NCBI GenBank assembly: GCA_031257835.1
Contig: JAIRNY010000020.1
Location: forward strand, 78,884 to 142,883
Direction: 5' to 3'
DNA: 64,000 nucleotides
Source: Candidatus Endomicrobiellum cryptotermitis
Lineage (GTDB): Bacteria > Elusimicrobiota > Endomicrobiia > Endomicrobiales > Endomicrobiaceae
Notes under the pieces: model-generated
What the model saw: the letters and a program-made list of their open reading frames with translations, nothing else
Databases searched by the model: none
What the model was told of the DNA's origin: nothing
In this document: positions 46,493-54,925 of the stretch, piece after piece
Layout of the letters: every line of letters begins with the position of its first letter
Numbering within the stretch: the first letter of the stretch is position 1
Made by a program: the position numbers and the translations under genes

Positions 46493-47257
46493 TTATCTTT
46501 TATTACTAAAAAATGTCAATTTTGCAGATACTACACCTATATTACTTTCAACCTTTATATAAATAGGTAATCTTTTTGCATCTGCAGTAATCCAGATTAA
46601 TATTTTACCACCTAAATCAATTGTATTATTTTCATACAATAAAGGTTCTAAAACAAAACAGTTACGTTGACCTAAAAAAGTAGTATTTAATTGTTCCTTT
46701 TTTAAAACCAAAACAGATATCGACACAGAAACATCTTGAAAATATAAATTTAAAATATATTTACGCCCTACTTTTAAATCAAGCGTTCTAATACAATATA
46801 GAGTAGCTAAAATATCTTTTACATTTTTTAACGTTTTCCCTTCTTTTATAATTCCATTATTATTTAATCTATAGTTTTGCTCTTTTGGCTCAAATACAAT
46901 ATGCTCATATCTTTCTTTACCATCCTGAAGCATTTTTGAAACAAATTCAAAAGAATACGTACCATTATATTCAAACAAAGATTCAAAATAAGCATTAAGA
47001 TAAAACATAGAAGACAAAAAATCATTTGTTGTTACATTTAAACGAGCATAACGAGTTTTTATTCCGTTCATATCTTTAAACCCTTTAAACTCTAAGCTTG
47101 CATCCCCAATAGTAAGCATATTCCATGTTAAAGTGTAATCTATTTTTTCAAATTCTGGTATTTGTGTTACATTCACCTGTTTTGCAGATAAATTTTTTGC
47201 AAAAAAACAAAATATGCATACAAAAAACAAAAATGGTAATTTAATTTTCTTTAACAT
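46493..47257 (-). CDS. DUF3108 periplasmic protein
   Basis: A 254-residue protein with a signal peptide (FLFFVCIFCFFAKNLSA) and the DUF3108 beta-barrel-like pattern (DYTLTWNMLTIGDASLEF, then ADAKRLPIYIKVESNIGVVSAKL). DUF3108 proteins are linked to the outer envelope. It overlaps the gmhB-like gene by 7 bases, in a lipid A/LPS gene run. Confidence 0.8.
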   Translation of the reverse strand: MLKKIKLPFLFFVCIFCFFAKNLSAKQVNVTQIPEFEKIDYTLTWNMLTIGDASLEFKGFKDMNGIKTRYARLNVTTNDFLSSMFYLNAYFESLFEYNGTYSFEFVSKMLQDGKERYEHIVFEPKEQNYRLNNNGIIKEGKTLKNVKDILATLYCIRTLDLKVGRKYILNLYFQDVSVSISVLVLKKEQLNTTFLGQRNCFVLEPLLYENNTIDLGGKILIWITADAKRLPIYIKVESNIGVVSAKLTFFSNKR

Positions 47258-47823
47258 TTTTCAGCATCTTTAATAATTAAATTAACAGCTTGTTTTAAAT
47301 CCCTACATATAGCAAAAGGTTGCATCATTTCATGGCTTATTTCTTTTTGTTGCTTCTTTCCATGGCCAGTAAGCACCAAAACACCTTTCCCGCCAATATT
47401 ATAACCTAACGAATAATCTCTGATACTGTCACCAACCACATAAGATTTTTTTAGATCTATATTAAAATCTTTAGCACCTTGTACAGCCATACCTGTTTTT
47501 GGCTTTCTACATTCACACTTATCTTCATCTAAATGAGGACAAAAATATATACCATCAACAGTTGTACCGGCTTTTTTTAAAAGAGATAAAAATTTTTTAT
47601 GAATTTTGTTTAAATCTTCCAATGTAAACATACCTTTTGCAACACCTGACTGATTTGTTACAACTATTACCTTAAAACCAGCTTTTTTAAGTTTGTTTAT
47701 ACTTGCTGCAGCATAAGAATAAAGTTTAACTTGATCAGGAGAACTTAAATAATTTTTATCATAAATAAGTGTACCATCTCTATCTAAAAAGACCGCAGGA
47801 TACTTAATATACTTTTTTCCCAT
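47251..47823 (-). CDS. gmhB: D-glycero-D-manno-heptose 1,7-bisphosphate phosphatase-like HAD enzyme
   Basis: A 190-residue HAD phosphatase with DRDGTL (nucleophile and acid Asp), TNQSGVAKG, the zinc-binding CPHLDEDKCECRKP loop and GDSIRDYSLG. This matches GmhB, which prepares ADP-heptose for LPS core. It overlaps lpxK by 40 bases. Confidence 0.88.
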   Translation of the reverse strand: MGKKYIKYPAVFLDRDGTLIYDKNYLSSPDQVKLYSYAAASINKLKKAGFKVIVVTNQSGVAKGMFTLEDLNKIHKKFLSLLKKAGTTVDGIYFCPHLDEDKCECRKPKTGMAVQGAKDFNIDLKKSYVVGDSIRDYSLGYNIGGKGVLVLTGHGKKQQKEISHEMMQPFAICRDLKQAVNLIIKDAEKC

Positions 47824-48797
47824 TGATTCTTTCCTGTTATAAATTTTGGAAGTACTTTTAAAACGATAACTTTTCTTTTAATACTTTCATCAATATTTTC
47901 AAATTTTACAGCATCTTTAGCTGTAACAATAAAATAAGTATTTCTGTATTTTTTATTGACTATATTGTTTAAAAATTTATTGTCAAAATTACTATGATCT
48001 CTTAAAATTATACTACCTTTTATTTTTAACCCAGATTTTAGAATGGAATTTTTAAATCCACCTGTAAAACCTATTGCACTTAAAGAGTACAAACTCATTT
48101 CATTTAAAACTTTAATGTCAAAATCTGTTTTTAAATCTAAGGTTCTATATTCAAAACTGTTATAGCAAGTTACTATAGCAGTCTTTCCTGTTAAATTTAG
48201 TATTTTGCTCTGCAAATTTTCCAATTTTGTCTGATTTATCATATCGGAATTTGTAAGTATTAGAATATCAGCTCTTCTTAAAGCATTTACAGGTTCCCTT
48301 AAAATTCCTGCCGGTATTAACATGCCATTACCAAAAGGGTTAAAAGCATTTATACAAACTATATCTAAATCTCTCTTTATATTCCAATGTTGAAACCCAT
48401 CATCTAAAACATAAACATCTGTGTTCACTTTATTTGCAAATTTTATAGCATTAGTATATCTATCTGCTCCGACAATAACGCTAGCTTCTGGAACACTTTT
48501 AGCTATTAACACCGGCTCATCACCACTTACAGAAATATCTACATTTATAACACCATTTTTTAATATTACTGTTTTTTTAGTTTTTCTTAAATATCCTCTA
48601 GTTAAAACTGTAGGATTTAGTTCATTTTTAACTAACAATTTCAAAAGTTCTATTACTATAGGCGTTTTTCCTGTACCACCTAAAGTTATATTACCAACGC
48701 TTATCACAGGTTTATGTAACTTTTTTGACTTACTAAAACTCCTATCTAACTTATACAAAAAAGAATAAATTAAAGATAATGGGTATAAAGCTCTCAT
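47784..48797 (-). CDS. lpxK: Tetraacyldisaccharide 4'-kinase
   Basis: A 337-residue membrane-associated P-loop kinase that phosphorylates lipid A precursor. ISVGNITLGGTGKTPI is the LpxK Walker A, followed by LDDGFQHWNIKRDLDIVCI and TAKDAVK. It shows that the organism makes lipid A. Its start overlaps the GT2 gene by 4 bases. Confidence 0.94.
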   Translation of the reverse strand: MRALYPLSLIYSFLYKLDRSFSKSKKLHKPVISVGNITLGGTGKTPIVIELLKLLVKNELNPTVLTRGYLRKTKKTVILKNGVINVDISVSGDEPVLIAKSVPEASVIVGADRYTNAIKFANKVNTDVYVLDDGFQHWNIKRDLDIVCINAFNPFGNGMLIPAGILREPVNALRRADILILTNSDMINQTKLENLQSKILNLTGKTAIVTCYNSFEYRTLDLKTDFDIKVLNEMSLYSLSAIGFTGGFKNSILKSGLKIKGSIILRDHSNFDNKFLNNIVNKKYRNTYFIVTAKDAVKFENIDESIKRKVIVLKVLPKFITGKNQWEKSILSILRSF

Positions 48798-49546
48798 TTA
48801 TTTTCTAGTTCCCAAAGTTTTACATATTTCATTAAAGTGTAGAATGAAGAATAAAGCAAAGCAAGGATCAAACCTGTAACGCCATCTAAAAAACCTTTTT
48901 TTAATATATACATCTTAACAAACATAACAGTAGGATTTACTATTAAATTTATAATTTTAAACTTTTTATCTCTTTGAAACATTTCTTTTGAACGTAAATC
49001 ACTATAAAAGTCAGATTTTTTAATAAAACTTTTTATACTGTCATACGGATAATGCAAAATATCGCCTTTAAAATAAAACTTTTTACCTTTATAATCTACC
49101 TCTTCATGGACCAGTTGATCTTGATATCTTACTTTACGTTTGTTAAACAAAATAGGATGTCTATAATCCGGATACCAACCAGAATGCACAATCCACTTAT
49201 TTATAAATTTACTTTTTCTTGGTGCAATATAAACATCAAAATCTAGAGACTTTTTGAGTTCATATTCTATTTCTTTTCTTAAATGTTGAGATACTCTTTC
49301 GTCTGCATCAAGACACACAACCCATTGGTAAGCGCAATGTTCTAAAGCAAAATTTCTTTGTTTACCAAAACATTCTAATTTATTCTCTATAACTTTACAT
49401 CCAAAAGATTTAGCAATTTCTACAGTATTATCTGTACTATAATCGTCAACAACTACAATTTCATCAACCCACTTAATACTTTCTATACAATCTTTAATAT
49501 GCTTTTCTACATTTTTAGTTAACACGTAAGCTGAAACTTTGTTCAT
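48794..49546 (-). CDS. Family 2 glycosyltransferase, LPS-core type (WaaE/KdtX-like)
   Basis: A 250-residue GT2 with the N-terminal VSAYVLTKNVEKHIKDCIES, VVVDDYSTDNTVEIAKSFG, CLDADERV and a C-terminal hydrophobic segment. The pattern SGWYPDYRHPILFNK is typical of the WaaE/KdtX group that adds glucose to LPS core. The exact sugar is unknown. Confidence 0.85.
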   Translation of the reverse strand: MNKVSAYVLTKNVEKHIKDCIESIKWVDEIVVVDDYSTDNTVEIAKSFGCKVIENKLECFGKQRNFALEHCAYQWVVCLDADERVSQHLRKEIEYELKKSLDFDVYIAPRKSKFINKWIVHSGWYPDYRHPILFNKRKVRYQDQLVHEEVDYKGKKFYFKGDILHYPYDSIKSFIKKSDFYSDLRSKEMFQRDKKFKIINLIVNPTVMFVKMYILKKGFLDGVTGLILALLYSSFYTLMKYVKLWELENK

Positions 49547-49575
49547 TTTAAGCCACCTTTTAAAAAAATAATATG

Positions 49576-50682
49576 TTAAATACTTTTTAGTATTCTTTCA
49601 TACACTCCTAAAGTATTTTTGATTGTATTTTTTAAAACAAATTTTTCTTCAACATACTTCTTACCTGCTATACCCATCTGCTTTGCAAGATGCGGATTTA
49701 AAATAAGGCTTCTTATTGCATTTGCAACTTGAACAGAATTTTTAGAGTCCACCATAAGACCAGTAACACCATCTATAAAAGCTTCAACGTTGCCTCCAAT
49801 GTTTGTAACAATTACAGGTTTTTCTAAAGATTCTGCTTCCACAACAACGTTTGGCATACCTTCAGTATCCCAGGCAAGCAAACAAAAAATGTCCATAGAC
49901 AAAATGTATTTAGGAACATTGTCTTGATAACTTGAAAAATAAACTATATCATCAATATTAAGTTTTTTTGCATACTCTTTTTGCTCTTGTAGTCCTTTAC
50001 CTGATCCTACTATTAAATATCTTAAATCAGGAAAATCTTTTCTAAGCATCTGGGCGGCTTCCATAAGATATATTTGACCTTTACCTCTAAAATCCACAAT
50101 TTGAGAAACTGTACCTACAACCTTTTTCCCCTCTAAAGAATACTCTTTTATAACATCACTATAATCTATATTTTTATTAAATTTTTCAAAATTTACACCA
50201 TTATAAACTACTGTAATTTTTTTAGGATCAACTTTTTCGTATTTTATTAAACCATTGGCAACAGCTTGTGACACAGTTATAATAGCATCTGCAAATTTAT
50301 AATGATTTTTGCTTATAAAGCTATGCCTAGTATCTTGCCTTCTATGAAAAACTACTTTAATTTTATTTAAACACAACAACTTTACTATAATAGAAGTCCA
50401 ATAAAGTTTACCTTGATGAACATGCAATATATTTATATTATTTTTTTTTATAAGTTTTATAAGTTTTATAATGCCACAAGGGTCAAAAGAGTTAACTGCT
50501 TTAAAATTTACAACTTTAATATTTCTTTTTTCTGCTTCTTGGTACATTTGACTATCACAAGGTAGTGCAACTATATTATCAGTACCTCCAAATTTTTGTA
50601 AATTTTCAGCCAAAAGAAGCGTAGTTTTCTCTGCACCACCAAAAGAATAAGATGAAAAAATGTGTAAAATTCTATATCTCAT
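49576..50682 (-). CDS. Family 4 glycosyltransferase
   Basis: A 368-residue GT-B enzyme with SSYSFGGAEKTTLLLAE near the N-terminus, VYNGVNFEKF, and the donor site EGMPNVVVEAESLEKPVIVTN with the E-x7-E pair. No signal. It probably adds a sugar to LPS or another surface glycan; donor and acceptor are unknown. Overlaps the PIG-L gene by 4 bases. Confidence 0.9.
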   Translation of the reverse strand: MRYRILHIFSSYSFGGAEKTTLLLAENLQKFGGTDNIVALPCDSQMYQEAEKRNIKVVNFKAVNSFDPCGIIKLIKLIKKNNINILHVHQGKLYWTSIIVKLLCLNKIKVVFHRRQDTRHSFISKNHYKFADAIITVSQAVANGLIKYEKVDPKKITVVYNGVNFEKFNKNIDYSDVIKEYSLEGKKVVGTVSQIVDFRGKGQIYLMEAAQMLRKDFPDLRYLIVGSGKGLQEQKEYAKKLNIDDIVYFSSYQDNVPKYILSMDIFCLLAWDTEGMPNVVVEAESLEKPVIVTNIGGNVEAFIDGVTGLMVDSKNSVQVANAIRSLILNPHLAKQMGIAGKKYVEEKFVLKNTIKNTLGVYERILKSI

Positions 50683-51377
50683 TTAAATATTTTACTCCAT
50701 AAAGATATATATTCTTGATACATCATGCCACGCTCTTTAATTTCACCCCAATACTGATTCAAACCTTGAGCAATTTTTATATAATCTCTTGTGGCAAGTT
50801 GAGTTTTATAACATTCTATTGCCTGCCTTTTGACATCCCATTCTTTACGTATATCAAACAAGCAATTTGGATTTAACGGTGACCACACAGAATAAGCATA
50901 AACCACAAAATTCAAATCCATCTTCTTTGCCAGTTTACTAATTGCCCAAGAAACAGCTATGTGGTCATTATGTTTATCAAAAAAGAAAGGCATAAACACT
51001 GCTTCTGGTTTTACGGAAATTAAAATAGCACCCAAACTTTCTTTAAAATCCTTATTCCCACTTAAGCTACGTGCAGGAAAATGCATATAATGATTTTTCT
51101 TAGAGCCTATTATTTCTACAGCTTTTTTAGATTCTTCCATTCTTGTTTGTGAACCATTTGTGCAAAAAACAATTTCTAAATGTTTCCCAGATTTTACATG
51201 TTTTATCAAAGTTCCAGCACAGCCAACAGTTTCATCATCTTGATGAGGAGCAATAGCTAAAACTTTATCTACATAAATGCTATCCTCATTGGGAATAGAA
51301 TAATTTATAAGAGGCTGAATATATTCATAAAGTCTAAATAAATGTCTATTTTTTAAACGTTTTATTATCTTCTCCAA
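50679..51377 (-). CDS. PIG-L/LmbE-family deacetylase
   Basis: A 232-residue zinc-dependent de-N-acetylase. The metal-binding APHQDDETVGCAGT near residue 48 and HNDHIAVSWA near residue 137 are both intact. It probably deacetylates an N-acetylglucosamine-containing glycan lipid. It is in the surface-sugar run with two glycosyltransferases. Confidence 0.9.
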   Translation of the reverse strand: MEKIIKRLKNRHLFRLYEYIQPLINYSIPNEDSIYVDKVLAIAPHQDDETVGCAGTLIKHVKSGKHLEIVFCTNGSQTRMEESKKAVEIIGSKKNHYMHFPARSLSGNKDFKESLGAILISVKPEAVFMPFFFDKHNDHIAVSWAISKLAKKMDLNFVVYAYSVWSPLNPNCLFDIRKEWDVKRQAIECYKTQLATRDYIKIAQGLNQYWGEIKERGMMYQEYISLWSKIFK

Positions 51378-51606
51378 AAGGACTTAGTCCCAAACTTAAA
51401 TTATAAACAAATAACTTAGATAGATAGTTTACTAAATTTTTAAGACGTAACATAATAAAAAATGTTAATATATTGACACATGCAGCAGCCACTGCTATCA
51501 TCTCTGGCAATTTCAAGATAAAAGTACATGACATTAGACTTGTTGCAAAATCCAAGTGAACAAGTATAGTAATACTCACTAGATTTCTTGTATAATTAGT
51601 AAACAT
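51346..51606 (-). CDS. Small membrane protein, possibly a fragment
   Basis: 86 residues with two hydrophobic segments (ITILVHLDFATSLMSCTFIL and MIAVAAACVNILTFFIML). It overlaps the PIG-L gene by 32 bases and borders the decayed region, so it may be the tail of a lost larger protein. No family recognised. Confidence 0.4.
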   Translation of the reverse strand: MFTNYTRNLVSITILVHLDFATSLMSCTFILKLPEMIAVAAACVNILTFFIMLRLKNLVNYLSKLFVYNLSLGLSPFGEDNKTFKK

Positions 51607-51941
51607 ACTCTATCTTTGTCCACACTTTCATCGCTGGTCATGGTGATGGAGCACAAGGTTCAATGTTTGTAAAAAAATATTATTTAATATTAAGTAGTTT
51701 TTATTTTGAAAATGAGCTTCACATATAAAACTCAAGTATTCTAACAAGAGTTTTATTAAAGCAAAAATCAAATAAATATATATATTTAAAAAATAAGTTT
51801 AAATTGTTTTTTAACACAGCTTCATCTATAATTTTTTTATATATAAATGGATCTACTAAAAAAACAATTGTAAAATTATGGTAGTAATAAATATATAAAT
51901 CTGTGATTTAATAAAATCTTTATTTAAAATTTTGAATTTTT
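51607..51941. other. AT-rich region without gene
   Basis: About 335 bases of mostly A/T sequence downstream of the radical SAM relic. I see no open frame or repeat to report. Confidence 0.5.
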
Positions 51942-52860
51942 TCATTTATTTGTTACCTTGTTTTCTAATTTTTTAATTTTAGTTTGGCGACAAACATTAG
52001 ATAGATCTTTACCTTTATATAAGTTTATAATAATAGGACATTCACAAAAGTCTTTAGATAAACATTTATTGCATTTTTCATCATATATATTATTTTCATT
52101 AAAATTATTACCTAATTTTAATAATAAATTTTCAATTCTCACTCTTTCAAATATATTAATTTTTTTTGTATTAGTAATTGGAATACAAGGTCTCATATCT
52201 CCATTAGGTAGGAGCAATTACAAAACTTTGTTTCCAAACTTCACATCTATTTTTTCTTTTTCCATAGACCCAATAGTGTTCTGTGTCATCTACTCTTAAA
52301 TTCATATTTTTAGTTAGATTTATCAGTTTCAGAAATTTGATATTGCAAACTTTTTAGATCTGTATTTAAAAGTGGAATTATTGAAGATTGAATAGCGTAA
52401 TTAAAGTTGTTTTTTAACATAAATCAATTATTAAATCATAGTTAAAATTAGTTTTCAAAGCTATATATTTAATAAAAAAATCTATGTTACTTTCCTGTAG
52501 GAATTTTAGACTTGAGTAGATAGTTTCAAAAACATTAAAAGAGGTTGTGTCTGTATATGTTTGACAATTGTAACCATATAAACTAATATTGAGATTAAAA
52601 GTATCTTAAGAATATCTAAGTTTTTAGTTTCTTCTACAATATATTTTATATTTTCTAAAGAAAGCTCAAGACTTTTATCTTGAGCTTTCTTATAAGAATT
52701 AAAACAATGTACACATTTAAAATTACAATTGTATGTTAATCTAATGTAATTTTAATATAACTATCTAAGCTCTGCATTTAAAATCACCCTATTACTAATT
52801 AACATTCTAATTATTTCTTTTTCACTATTATTTAATATTTCATAAAAATCTGTAAAGGGA
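51942..52860 (-). pseudogene. Radical SAM/SPASM peptide-modifying maturase, decayed
   Basis: On the minus strand: an N-terminal winged-helix-like piece (EILNNSEKEIIRMLI) ends in a stop near 52765. Then comes the radical SAM motif CNFKCVHC (LTYNCNFKCVHCFNSYKK), a middle part in a shifted frame (ISLYGYNCQTYTDTTSFNVF), and a SPASM-type C-terminus (LLPNGDMRPCIPITN, then CNKCLSKDFCECP). The layout (RRE-like domain, radical SAM, SPASM) is that of RiPP or peptide maturases. At least three frame breaks make it inactive. The track ORF at 51942-52217 is its last part. Confidence 0.8.
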
Positions 52861-52937
52861 TTGTAGTATCTCTTAACTCAACCCACCAGAAAAAGAAAAG
52901 GAAGAAAAAATAAAGCAAGGGGAAAAAATCAAGTATA

Positions 52938-53489
52938 TTATAAAAGAAATTTAAGCATAAAAGCTTTACAGCGGTTATTGCTCGCCATTTTTATGGCTTG
53001 TTTTATGCCTATCAGTATAAGAATTAACACTTTTAGAAAAAGCTTCAGAAAAAGTCTATTATCTTTTAACCTTTCAAGTATCATTTGTCTGCAGTTTTGA
53101 TAATGAGGATTTTCTTTTTCAGAAATACACTCTTTCCAGTCTTTAAGCGCAAAATTTATTAAATTCGGGTCGCATCTTTTTAACCAAGCAGACTCTTTTT
53201 CGTATCCTTTATTTATTGCCTGCTCAACTTCTTGCTCACACATTTCATCAAAATTTTTAAACATATAATTCCATCGACTCAAATATCCTGTACGCAACTC
53301 ATATTTCTCACAGGACTGCAAGTCAAAGTCTTTATACATTAGATCAATTGTGGCTTGGACAGATTCCTTTTCATCATGGTGGTCATCATGGCTTTCATAA
53401 AATAGATGACAGCATCCTCTACAGGCTTTTCTGGTGAAAAACTACGCCATGTAGCTAGCAGAGATTTAATACTACCAAATATCTTGCAT
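52938..53489 (-). pseudogene. Unidentified gene, frameshifted, next to the radical SAM relic
   Basis: A strong GGAGG site precedes an ATG at 53489; the frame MQDIWGSIKSLLATWRSF runs about 30 codons, then continues after a frameshift near 53395 as DDHHDEKESV and into the track ORF 52938-53339 (YELRTGYLSRWNYMFKN, WLKRCDPNLINFALKDW). The C-terminal part has one hydrophobic segment. I do not recognise the family. Its start signal suggests it was a real gene recently. Confidence 0.6.
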
Positions 53490-53537
53490 ATTCTATCCTC
53501 CCTGTCTCACCCATATAGAAAGTTGTTTAAAATATCA

Positions 53538-54560
53538 TTAAAATTGTTTTAAAAACCTTAAATCATTTTCATAAAACAAACGTATATCATCTATACCGTA
53601 CTTAAACATCGTTATTCTTTCAACTCCTAACCCAAAAGCGTAACCTGTGTACTTTTCACTATTATAATTAACCGCCTTTAAAACATTTGGATGTACCATT
53701 CCACAGCCTAACAGCTCAATCCACCCCGAATTTTTACATATTCTACACCCTTTACCATTACAAAAAACACATTGCACGTCAACTTCTCCAGACGGTTCTG
53801 TAAACTGAAAGTGTGATGGCCTAAAACGTATATCTATGCCATACCCAAAAAATTCATGTGTAAAATCTGACAAGACTGCTTTCAAGTCAACAAAAGTTAT
53901 GTCCTCATCTACAGCCAGCCCTTCTATTTGATGAAAAGTTGAAAAATGAGTTGCATCTGGAGCTTCGTTTCTGTAAACTCTCCCAGGGACAATTACTTTT
54001 ACTGGAGGTTTTTGGCTTTCCATAACATGAATCTGGCCCGGAGAAGTGTGTGTTCTAAGAAGCTCTTCTGTCCCTTCAAGATAAAAAGTATCCTGAATAT
54101 CTCTTGCAGGATGACTTTTAGAAATATTTAAAGCTTCAAAATTATACCACTGCGTCTCTATTTCATGGCCTTGAGCAACAGAAAAGCCAAGCGATTTAAA
54201 AATAGAACTAATATCTTGTATTGTCTGCATTATAGGATGCAAGCTACCTTTAGAAAAAGGAAAATAAAAATCACTTGAATAGTCAAGCTTTTCTTTTCGC
54301 ACTTTTTCTTCTAATAACGTTTTTCTAAATGTTTCTTTTCTTGACTCTATTTCATTTTCTATAACACTTTTGGCACTGTTTGCTTTGGAACCTATATTTT
54401 TTCTATCTTCTTCAGAAAAGTTAGATAGAGATTTTAAAATTTGTGTTAAAGCTCCATTTTTTCCTAAATATTTAATTTTTATATTCTCAATAGCTTTTAA
54501 ATCTGCTGCTTTTATCTGCAATATAGCTTCTTTAACAATTTCTTCAATGTTATTATTCAT
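53538..54560 (-). CDS. pheS: Phenylalanyl-tRNA synthetase alpha subunit
   Basis: A 340-residue class II synthetase alpha chain: N-terminal coiled coil, motif 2 region PGRVYRNEAPDATHFSTFHQIEGL, FRPSHFQFTEPSGEVDV, and motif 3 AFGLGVERITMFKYGI. The beta subunit gene pheT, which normally follows, is not here; the downstream side is the decayed region, so pheT must lie elsewhere. Strong GTGAGGT site. Confidence 0.95.
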   Translation of the reverse strand: MNNNIEEIVKEAILQIKAADLKAIENIKIKYLGKNGALTQILKSLSNFSEEDRKNIGSKANSAKSVIENEIESRKETFRKTLLEEKVRKEKLDYSSDFYFPFSKGSLHPIMQTIQDISSIFKSLGFSVAQGHEIETQWYNFEALNISKSHPARDIQDTFYLEGTEELLRTHTSPGQIHVMESQKPPVKVIVPGRVYRNEAPDATHFSTFHQIEGLAVDEDITFVDLKAVLSDFTHEFFGYGIDIRFRPSHFQFTEPSGEVDVQCVFCNGKGCRICKNSGWIELLGCGMVHPNVLKAVNYNSEKYTGYAFGLGVERITMFKYGIDDIRLFYENDLRFLKQF

Positions 54561-54695
54561 TTATATACCTCACCACTATTAACGTAACCATTTATCAAGT
54601 TTATTAAAAACTCAAGTTTCGCTCACATAGAAAACCCATCTTCTAACTGGCAAATATAATTACTAAATTATTTAAGTATTGTATATTTTTTGTCC

Positions 54696-54920
54696 CTAGC
54701 GACAAGAACATCCACTACAACACTTATGCTTATTACTTTGCATGTTTTGGCAAAAATCATTATTAGAACAATTATTACTTTGAGATTTTGATGAAAAAGT
54801 CGAAAACTGTTTTACAAGGTCAACACTTTTACATTTTGGACATTTAACTTGATTACCGTTAAAAACAAGCGCCTCAAAATGTTCTTTACAACTATTGCAA
54901 ATAAATTCAAATAATGGCAT
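54696..54920 (-). CDS. FmdB-type zinc-ribbon protein
   Basis: 74 residues starting MPLFEFICNSCKEHFE with the ribbon CxxC...CPKC, the FmdB/regulatory zinc-ribbon family, plus a cysteine-rich tail (CCSGCSCR). Function unproven, possibly transcriptional or metal related. It follows deaD by 5 bases. Confidence 0.8.
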   Translation of the reverse strand: MPLFEFICNSCKEHFEALVFNGNQVKCPKCKSVDLVKQFSTFSSKSQSNNCSNNDFCQNMQSNKHKCCSGCSCR

Positions 54921-54925
54921 GTCAT

